Shown here piece by piece: positions 52,882-60,334 of a stretch of 64,000 nt of DNA. Under the pieces are notes generated by a model. It did no database searches and was not told the origin of the DNA. It saw only the letters and a program-made list of their open reading frames with translations. Made by a program: the position numbers and the translations under genes. The first letter of the stretch is position 1, and every line of letters begins with the position of its first letter. The stretch is from Aquimarina sp. U1-2 (GTDB lineage: Bacteria > Bacteroidota > Bacteroidia > Flavobacteriales > Flavobacteriaceae), in assembly GCF_017897595.1 (NCBI RefSeq), contig NZ_JAGKIK010000001.1, positions 62,001 through 126,000 on the forward strand. The letters are read 5' to 3'.

Positions 52882-53103
52882 ATGTATTGGACTTTAGAAT
52901 TAGCATCCTATTTGAGTGATGCACCCTGGCCAGCTACAAAAGACGAATTAATAGATTATGCCATTCGTACTGGAGCACCTCTAGAGGTTGTAGAAAATTT
53001 ACAGGCGATCGAAGATGAAGGAGACTCATATGACTCTATAGAAGAAATATGGCCAGACTATCCTACAGACGAAGATTACCTTTGGAACGAAGATGAATAT
53101 TAA
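52882..53103 (+). CDS. DUF2795 protein (acidic, 73 residues)
   Basis: MYWTLELASYLSDAPWPATK followed by DELIDYAIRTGAPLEVVENL is the DUF2795 helical module. The C-terminus is strongly acidic (DEDYLWNEDEY), with a run of Asp, Glu and Trp. It is highly conserved in Flavobacteria, where it usually lies upstream of secA; its function is unknown. It has its own promoter and a terminator at 53124. Confidence 0.9.
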   Translation: MYWTLELASYLSDAPWPATKDELIDYAIRTGAPLEVVENLQAIEDEGDSYDSIEEIWPDYPTDEDYLWNEDEY

Positions 53104-53123
53104 TACTATTGAAAATAGGTACA

Positions 53124-53149
53124 AAAGTCTCGCAAGAGGCTTTTTTTTT
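53124..53149 (+). terminator. Terminator of the DUF2795 gene
   Basis: AAAGTCTC-gcaa-GAGGCTTT (one G-T pair) followed by a run of nine T, 20 bp after the stop. Confidence 0.85.
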
Positions 53150-53334
53150 GCGTAAATTACGCCGTATTAATGACTGTTAACAAACACATAAACATTGTAT
53201 AATAATGACCATCTAGGTCTTGAGACAATTACGAATCCTAAAAAGAATGTAACCCGAGTGTTACCTAAAAAAGGTTTCATAGCTTAGTTTCAATTAGAAA
53301 CGATGATCTCATTAAAAACACATAACCATAAATC

Positions 53335-56300
53335 ATGGGAATTTTAGATTCTGTATTAAAAGCATTTGTTGGAGATAAATCCAAAAAAGATATAAAAGAG
53401 ATTCAACCCAAAGTTGAATTAATTAAAAAGGCAGGAAAAACAATCGAAAAGCTTTCTAATGATGAACTTCGTGCTAAAACTACAGAGTTTAAGAACGCTA
53501 TAAAAGAAGCTCGCGCCGCTATTCAAAACGATATAGAAAAACTACAAGAAGAGGCAAATACTGTAGAGGATATCAATAAAAAAGAAGATATTTATGTAAC
53601 GATAGACAAATTAAAAGAAGCGTCGTACGAAGCTACAGAAAAGGCATTACATGATATCCTTCCAGAAGCTTTTGCAGTAGTAAAAGAAACAGCGACCAGA
53701 TTTGCTACTAATGAAACAGTAGAAGTAACCGCTTCTACATATGATCGTGAACTTTCTGGACAAAAAGAGTATATTACTCTGGATGGTGATAAAGCCGTTT
53801 GGGCTACGAGTTGGGATGCTGCAGGAAAAGAAGTAAAATGGGATATGATCCACTATGATGTTCAACTGATTGGTGGTGTAGCTATGCACGAGGGTAAAAT
53901 AGCAGAAATGCAAACAGGTGAAGGTAAAACGCTGGTCGCAACGCTTCCTGTATATCTTAATGCCCTATCCGGAAACGGAGTGCACTTAGTAACTGTAAAC
54001 GACTATTTGGCCAGACGTGATAGCGAATGGATGGCACCTCTATTTCAATTTCATGGTCTCACGGTAGATTGTATCGATAACCATCGCCCAAATTCTGCAG
54101 AACGCAGAGCTGCTTATAATGCAGATATTACGTATGGTACGAATAATGAATTTGGTTTTGATTATCTTCGGGATAACATGTCACACGCCCCAGAAGACCT
54201 GGTACAACGCCCACATAACTATGCTATTATTGATGAAGTAGATTCTGTGTTAATTGACGACGCTCGTACTCCTTTAATAATATCGGGGCCAATCCCTAAA
54301 GGAGATGTACACGAATTTGACGAATTAAAACCTAAAATTGCGGACATCGTTTCGGTACAACAAAAATACCTCACAACAGTTTTAGCAGAAGCTAAGAAGC
54401 TGATTAAAGAAGGAAACTCAAAAGAAGGTGGTTTCAAACTGTTACAGGTATATCGTGGGATTCCTAAAAACAAAGCATTGATCAAGTTTTTAAGTGAAGA
54501 AGGTGTCAAGCAATTACTTCAAAAAACCGAAAACTTCTACATGCAGGATAATAATCGCGAAATGCATAAAATTGATGCAGATTTATACTATGTAATAGAA
54601 GAAAAAAATAATCAAATAGACCTTACTGATAAAGGAGTTGAGTATCTTTCTGGAAAAGATGATCCTGATTTTTTCGTTTTGCCACAAATTGGTATGGAAA
54701 TCGCCAAGATAGAAGAACAAGAATTATCAAAAGAGAAAGAAGCAGAGAAAAAAGAAGAGCTTTTTAGAGAGTATAGCGTAAAAAGCGAAAGAATTCATAC
54801 GCTAAGGCAGTTGTTAAAAGCGTATTCTTTATTTGAAAAAGATGTAGAATACGTAGTGATGGACAATAAGGTGAAAATTGTCGACGAGCAGACAGGTCGT
54901 ATTATGGATGGACGCCGATATAGCGATGGTCTACACCAAGCTATTGAAGCCAAAGAAAATGTAAAAATTGAAGATGCTACGCAAACTTTTGCTACGGTAA
55001 CGCTTCAAAATTATTTCAGAATGTATGGTAAGCTATCCGGGATGACGGGTACTGCCGTTACAGAAGCCGGAGAATTATGGGAAATTTATAAACTAGATGT
55101 TGTAGAAATCCCTACAAATAGACCCATAGCAAGACACGATAGAGAAGATCTGGTATATAAAACCAAGCGCGAAAAATATAACGCCGTTATCGACGAAGTG
55201 ACAGAGCTGTCAAAAGCCGGAAGACCCGTACTTATTGGTACCACATCGGTCGAGATTTCTGAACTATTGAGTCGAATGCTTACCATACGTAAAGTTCCTC
55301 ATAATGTATTGAATGCAAAATTGCATAAAAAAGAAGCCGATATTGTTGCCGAGGCTGGTAAAACGGGCATGGTAACTATTGCAACCAATATGGCAGGTCG
55401 AGGTACCGATATTAAATTATCAGACGAAGTAAAGACTGCAGGTGGCTTAGCTATTGTAGGTACCGAACGTCATGATTCTCGACGTGTAGACAGACAGTTA
55501 CGAGGTCGTGCCGGTCGTCAGGGTGATCCAGGGAGCTCTCAATTCTATGTATCTCTTGAAGATAATTTAATGCGTCTTTTCGGTTCTGAACGTATTGCCA
55601 AAATGATGGATCGTATGGGTCTGAAGGAAGGTGAGGTGATACAACACTCTATGATTTCAAAATCTATCGAGCGAGCCCAGAAAAAAGTAGAAGAGAACAA
55701 TTTCGGAGTTCGTAAACGCCTTCTGGAATATGATGATGTAATGAATGCACAGCGAGAAGTAGTTTACAAACGCCGCTATCATGCATTGTTTGGTGAGCGT
55801 TTACGGGTAGACATCGCCAATATGATTTATGATACTGCTGAAGTAATCGTTGAAGGAAATAAAGGTGCTCAAGATTTTAAAAACTTCGAATTCGAATTAA
55901 TACGCTATTTCTCTATGAGTAGCCCGGTTAATGCAGCAGAATTTGAAAAGATGGATGCACAAAAAGTTACTGCTGAAGTATACAAATCAGCTTATGAGCA
56001 TTACCAGGATAAAATGAGACGTAATGCAGAAACGGCTTACCCGGTAATCAAACAGGTTTATGAAGACCCGTCTAGCAAATACGAACGCATCTTGGTTCCA
56101 TTCACAGATGGTGTTAAAAGTATCAACGTGGCTACGAATCTGGAAAAAGCTTACGAGTCTGAAGGAAAACAACTCATTACAGACTTTGAAAAAAATATTA
56201 CTCTTGCCATTATCGATGATGCCTGGAAAACTCATCTACGTAAAATGGATGAATTAAAACAAAGTGTACAGCTTGCCGTTCATGAACAAAAAGATCCTTT

Positions 56301-56691
56301 GTTAATTTACAAATTTGAAGCTTTTGAGCTATTCAAGGCAATGATAGAAGACGTTAATAAGGATGTTATTTCTTTCTTATTTAAAGGAGAATTACCAACA
56401 GGAAACACTCAGGACATTTCTGAAGCTCGACAAGTACGTAGAAGAGAGCAATTAGAAACCTCTAAAGAAGAAATCCCAAATATGGATGAACGAGCTGCTC
56501 AAAGTAGAGCTGCGGGACAAACACAGGGAAGACCTCAAGTAACTGAAACGATAGTGCGAGAACAACCTAAAATTGGTCGTAATGACAAGGTAACCATCAA
56601 ACATGTAATGAGTGGAGAAAATAAAACTCTGAAATATAAACAAGCGCTCCCGCTAATAGAGAAAGGAGAATGGGTACTTGTGAATGAGTAG
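53335..56691 (+). CDS. secA: Preprotein translocase ATPase SecA
   Basis: The motor of Sec export. The protein has 1118 residues, much longer than E. coli SecA (901), with insertions usual in Bacteroidetes (for example the charged block around 455-485). Walker A MQTGEGKTLVATLP (about 196-209), DEAD-like IIDEVDSVLIDDARTPL, PPXD, and NBD2 with NMAGRGTDIKLSDEV and RQLRGRAGRQGDPGSS. The C-terminal zinc-binding SEC-C tail is absent; it ends in KGEWVLVNE. Single gene. Confidence 0.98.
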   Translation: MGILDSVLKAFVGDKSKKDIKEIQPKVELIKKAGKTIEKLSNDELRAKTTEFKNAIKEARAAIQNDIEKLQEEANTVEDINKKEDIYVTIDKLKEASYEATEKALHDILPEAFAVVKETATRFATNETVEVTASTYDRELSGQKEYITLDGDKAVWATSWDAAGKEVKWDMIHYDVQLIGGVAMHEGKIAEMQTGEGKTLVATLPVYLNALSGNGVHLVTVNDYLARRDSEWMAPLFQFHGLTVDCIDNHRPNSAERRAAYNADITYGTNNEFGFDYLRDNMSHAPEDLVQRPHNYAIIDEVDSVLIDDARTPLIISGPIPKGDVHEFDELKPKIADIVSVQQKYLTTVLAEAKKLIKEGNSKEGGFKLLQVYRGIPKNKALIKFLSEEGVKQLLQKTENFYMQDNNREMHKIDADLYYVIEEKNNQIDLTDKGVEYLSGKDDPDFFVLPQIGMEIAKIEEQELSKEKEAEKKEELFREYSVKSERIHTLRQLLKAYSLFEKDVEYVVMDNKVKIVDEQTGRIMDGRRYSDGLHQAIEAKENVKIEDATQTFATVTLQNYFRMYGKLSGMTGTAVTEAGELWEIYKLDVVEIPTNRPIARHDREDLVYKTKREKYNAVIDEVTELSKAGRPVLIGTTSVEISELLSRMLTIRKVPHNVLNAKLHKKEADIVAEAGKTGMVTIATNMAGRGTDIKLSDEVKTAGGLAIVGTERHDSRRVDRQLRGRAGRQGDPGSSQFYVSLEDNLMRLFGSERIAKMMDRMGLKEGEVIQHSMISKSIERAQKKVEENNFGVRKRLLEYDDVMNAQREVVYKRRYHALFGERLRVDIANMIYDTAEVIVEGNKGAQDFKNFEFELIRYFSMSSPVNAAEFEKMDAQKVTAEVYKSAYEHYQDKMRRNAETAYPVIKQVYEDPSSKYERILVPFTDGVKSINVATNLEKAYESEGKQLITDFEKNITLAIIDDAWKTHLRKMDELKQSVQLAVHEQKDPLLIYKFEAFELFKAMIEDVNKDVISFLFKGELPTGNTQDISEARQVRRREQLETSKEEIPNMDERAAQSRAAGQTQGRPQVTETIVREQPKIGRNDKVTIKHVMSGENKTLKYKQALPLIEKGEWVLVNE

Positions 56692-56769
56692 CTACTACCC
56701 AATGATTAGCTTTAGCAGGCTTAGACACTATCTAATCGTTCTCTTTTAACTACTAGAGGTAACGAATAA

Positions 56770-57465
56770 TTATTTGATTTTTAATAATAAATTAGGATCA
56801 GGACAATTTTGCAGATAAAACTCTAAATCCCGTCGGCTTGAAACGCCGGGATAGTCTCCAATATGTCCTTGTAGATCCTTTATAATTTGAAAATGCAGAT
56901 GGGGTGCATAATCTCCATTGATTGTAGCATCTCCCAATGTTCCTATACACTCACCTGCTGCTATTTTATGACCAACCTCAACAGAAACAAGAGAGGTTAA
57001 GCTGAGATGCCCGTATAATGAATAAAAAACGACATGGTTTATATTGTGTTTTATAATAATTGTAGGGCCATAATCTCCAAAATTGTTGTTGTTTTTAAAA
57101 CTATGTATTGTACCCGCGAGTGGCGATAGTATTTCGGTGTTGGCATCGCACCAGATATCTAAGCCTAAATGTATATTTCTTTCGGTGTCTGGATTTGCTT
57201 GATTAAAATGAGTACTTCTTCTATATATATTTCTAGTCTCGTTGTATCCACCATAAGCAACTTTTGCATTATTTCTATGTACATATTCTGAAATGTACCG
57301 TTCAAAATCTTTAGACGATGAAACATCAATGGCATCAAGTGCTTTATTATGCTTTGATAAATCTATAGCAATGTAATCATTCTCGGAAAATTCTGTACTT
57401 ATGACCGAAACAAAATCTTGTGACAAACTAGTAATAAACTCGGGGAAATTGGTAGTATCCATCAA
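56770..57465 (-). CDS. M23 family (LytM-like) peptidase-domain protein
   Basis: The protein has 231 residues, beginning at either of two adjacent Met codons. The LytM domain covers about 100-215: HLGLDIWCD (His and Asp zinc ligands), YSLYGHLS and PHLHFQ, the catalytic His motifs. There is no signal peptide, so either it is cytoplasmic and acts on something other than peptidoglycan, or it leaves by another route. The first 95 residues match nothing known to me. It converges with secA. Confidence 0.88.
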   Translation of the reverse strand: MMDTTNFPEFITSLSQDFVSVISTEFSENDYIAIDLSKHNKALDAIDVSSSKDFERYISEYVHRNNAKVAYGGYNETRNIYRRSTHFNQANPDTERNIHLGLDIWCDANTEILSPLAGTIHSFKNNNNFGDYGPTIIIKHNINHVVFYSLYGHLSLTSLVSVEVGHKIAAGECIGTLGDATINGDYAPHLHFQIIKDLQGHIGDYPGVSSRRDLEFYLQNCPDPNLLLKIK

Positions 57466-57500
57466 CAGTTGTAAAAATTTTTAGTTAGTTATTAGAAAAA

Positions 57501-57528
57501 TACCAGTTCTAATGTTGAACTAGTATGC
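57501..57528. repeat. Short hairpin related to family B arms
   Basis: ATACCAGTTC-taatgtt-GAACTAGTAT forms a 10-bp stem with one mismatch, 35 bp upstream of the M23 gene. The first ten bases are those of the family B arm. Confidence 0.55.
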
Positions 57529-57591
57529 GCTCATTAAACAAAGTTACTATAATATCAAATTTTATAGCCATCTAAATTGTATCAAAACTTT

Positions 57592-57816
57592 AACTCGCTT
57601 TATGCATTAGAATTTCGTTATGAGGTTTGAAAATACCCCCGACAAAGCATTGCTTTGGGCGAGATGTAGCGTTAGAAGAGTGTTTACTAAGTTTCAGCAT
57701 AGCAGTTTACCCTGAGCGTAGTCGAAGGCCTACGGTGAAACTTAAAAATACAACAAAATGTTTGGTTTTGCATCAGTTTAAAGTCGTAAAAGATTTTCTA
57801 ATACATAAAGCGGCTT
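57592..57816. repeat. Palindromic repeat, family A, copy 4 (inverted, 225 bp)
   Basis: AACTCGCTTTATGCATTAGA (57592 onward) and ...TAATACATAAAGCGGCTT (to 57816) are the ends. The first half matches the complement of the right half of copy 1. About 25 bases with 'ccctgagcgtagtcgaagg' are inserted at 57705-57732. The open frame across it (57627-57881) is not a gene. Confidence 0.75.
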
Positions 57817-58008
57817 TAATCAATAGAATTCCCCAAGGCTCTCTATTCTTCTCTATGATTGTATACACTATTAAGTTGTAAAAATAGAGTTTTCTGATAA
57901 TTTGTTGAATAATAAAATCTATGAAAATGGATCTCATTTCATTCTTTTGAAAGATAAATCATTTCTTCTGCTATTTATTGATTTAAAAATATATATTTGC
58001 GCCTGTAT

Positions 58009-58228
58009 TTGGTGCTTCTATTTTACATCGTTAAAATAGAAGCTTAAAAGGGAATCTTGTGAAAATCAAGAACTGTCCCCGCAACTGTAAGCGTGTGCTG
58101 AATTTTTTCAGCATCTTGTTATACCAGTTCTACTTTGAAATGGTATTACCGCAAGTTGCTACTTCTTCAAACCACTGTCGTATGATGGGAAGGTTAAGTA
58201 GCAAATGCAAGTCAGGAGACCTGCCAAA
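58009..58228 (+). ncRNA. Cobalamin riboswitch
   Basis: The diagnostic blocks are AAAAGGGAATC (58045 onward), GAACTGTCCCCGCAACTGTA with AGC (58070-58092) and GCAAGTCAGGAGACCTGCC (58207-58225, the B12-box), which form the adenosylcobalamin aptamer. It lies 103 bp upstream of the BtuB-like receptor gene. Binding of cobalamin should block its expression. The peripheral arm between the core blocks holds the hairpin ATACCAGTTCTACTTTGAAA...TGGTAT (58121-58147), which matches the family B repeat arm. Confidence 0.95.
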
Positions 58229-58330
58229 TTAAAACTAGTATTTGTAAGCTTCGGGTGAAGGCGTTGCAAAAATGTATTGACTTACTTCAATATAGAAGTA
58301 GTATGTATTAAAATTAAGATATTCAAAAGA

Positions 58331-60208
58331 ATGAAAACGTATTTTTTTGCTGTTGCGGCACTATGCTTCGTTGTTGCAAAATCACAGGACTCACTTAAGG
58401 TAGTTCAAATGGGTGATGTAGTGATTACCGGAAACAAAATTGAAACCCCGGTAGAGAAATCGGGAAAGACAATTTTTAAACTCAAACAAGAAGAAATTGA
58501 AGCCAATCGAGGTAAAGACGTCACCGATTTACTTAATGAAATTCCTGGTATTCAAATAGACGGAAATTTTGCTACACCAGGTACAAATATTAGCTATAGA
58601 ATACGAGGCGCTCAAAGCGAGCAAACGTTAATACTTATAGATGGTATTCCTTTTAACGATCCATCTGGTTTGACCCAGACATTCGACCTTCGTATGCTGG
58701 ATTTGGATCAGGTAGCGTCTATTGAAGTGCTTAAAGGAGGGTTAAGTTCTTTGTACGGAACGGGAGCAGCAGCAGGTGTGATCAATATTACGCTCAAAGA
58801 AGCAGCCAAAGAGCCTTTTAAACTTATTACGAATATTGAAGTGGGTAGCTTCAACACGTTTACATCCAATATTAACATTTCTGGTGCAATTGATAAGTTT
58901 AAATATACCATTAGTAACTCCTATCGTACTTCAGATGGCTTTTCTGCGGCTTTGGATACTATTGGAAATCAAAATTTTGATGATGATGGTTTTAAGAGTT
59001 CAAATGTAATGGCTAGATTAGAGTATCAATTCAACGATCGGTTTTCGATAGGGCTATTAGCAGCACGTGACCATATTGATAGTGATTTTGATGCAGGCGC
59101 CTTTAGAGATGACGATTCTGAGTTAGAGCAAGAGTTACTTAAGTTTGCTTTATCACCTAAGTACGAATGGACTTCTGGTGGTATAAGAGGTAATTTTTCT
59201 TATCATACAAATGAACGAATTTTTAATTCCCCAAGTTTTAGCAACCCCGATGAACGGGATATAAGTGAGTTTAACGGGAATACACTGCAAGCAGACATTA
59301 TTGTGGATCAAGCTATTACTAAAGATATAAAATTAGTAGGAGGGGTTAATTTTCAACGTCCAGAATGGGAGCCTGAAGATGCAGATGATGAAAGTTTTAC
59401 AATGATCGATCCTTATGTATCTATCATTCATGACTATGAGAATTTTAATTTCCAACTGGGAGGCCGGTTAAATAACCACAGTTTGTACGGAACAAATTTT
59501 GTGTGGAATATAAACCCTAGTTACAACATAAAGTTTGGTAATCATGCTGTTAAGATTTTAGGTTCTTATGCAACGGCATTCTTATCACCATCTTTGAATC
59601 AATTGTATGCTGGGGATTTTGGATTTCTTGAGGCCAATGCGGGTAATCCAGATCTCGAGCCACAAGACTCAGAAACGGCTGAAGGTGGATTTGAATGGAG
59701 GTCTACTAAAAAATTCAAGTTGTCAGCGGTTTATTTTTATCGAAAAGATGAGAATCTTATAGATTTTATTTTTAATGATGACTTTACCATAGGGACATAT
59801 ACCAATGTTGAAGGGGAAACCAAAGTAGACGGAGTAGAGCTTACCTCTAGCTATAGTTTCTTACCACAACTTATATTGACAGGACATTATACGTATACCC
59901 GATCACTTGATGATGAAGTAATTTTGAGAAGAGTTCCCGAAAATAAATTTGGATTTACCCTATCAGCTATTCCCGTAAAAGATGTACTCATAAAAGTAAC
60001 CCATTTGCATGTGGGAGAAGTTCCTGAAAATGAAGAGATCACTCTAGACGCCTACGACTTGTTTGATGGTGTTATATCCTACACATTTAAGAAAAAACTG
60101 TCGGTCTCTGGAAGTATTAATAACATTTTCGACACCGATTATGTAGATCGTTTTGGGTGGACAGCTGCTGAAAGAAATTACAACATCGGATTGAGATATG
60201 AATTTTAA
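58331..60208 (+). CDS. btuB: TonB-dependent vitamin B12 receptor (BtuB-like)
   Basis: I start at the ATG at 58331 (MKTYFFAVAALCFVVAKSQD), which gives a signal peptide and 625 residues; the frame is open 18 codons upstream without signal features. The plug covers about 25-150 (VVITGNKIETPVEKSG, ILIDGIPFND, IEVLKGGLSSLYGTGAAAGV), and the barrel ends in Phe (LRYEF). Unlike most receptors of the window it has no N-terminal CarboxypepD-reg or STN domain, as in BtuB. The cobalamin riboswitch upstream is the main reason for the B12 assignment. Confidence 0.93.
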   Translation: MKTYFFAVAALCFVVAKSQDSLKVVQMGDVVITGNKIETPVEKSGKTIFKLKQEEIEANRGKDVTDLLNEIPGIQIDGNFATPGTNISYRIRGAQSEQTLILIDGIPFNDPSGLTQTFDLRMLDLDQVASIEVLKGGLSSLYGTGAAAGVINITLKEAAKEPFKLITNIEVGSFNTFTSNINISGAIDKFKYTISNSYRTSDGFSAALDTIGNQNFDDDGFKSSNVMARLEYQFNDRFSIGLLAARDHIDSDFDAGAFRDDDSELEQELLKFALSPKYEWTSGGIRGNFSYHTNERIFNSPSFSNPDERDISEFNGNTLQADIIVDQAITKDIKLVGGVNFQRPEWEPEDADDESFTMIDPYVSIIHDYENFNFQLGGRLNNHSLYGTNFVWNINPSYNIKFGNHAVKILGSYATAFLSPSLNQLYAGDFGFLEANAGNPDLEPQDSETAEGGFEWRSTKKFKLSAVYFYRKDENLIDFIFNDDFTIGTYTNVEGETKVDGVELTSSYSFLPQLILTGHYTYTRSLDDEVILRRVPENKFGFTLSAIPVKDVLIKVTHLHVGEVPENEEITLDAYDLFDGVISYTFKKKLSVSGSINNIFDTDYVDRFGWTAAERNYNIGLRYEF

Positions 60209-60334
60209 CTATATTTTAGTTTTAATACTTCTATGTGACAAATTATCATATGTAAAAAGGTTTGTTGCTGTTCACGATAACAAATCATCTAATTTTACCG
60301 TTTTTAATTATGTAAACCTTATACCCAATATGAG

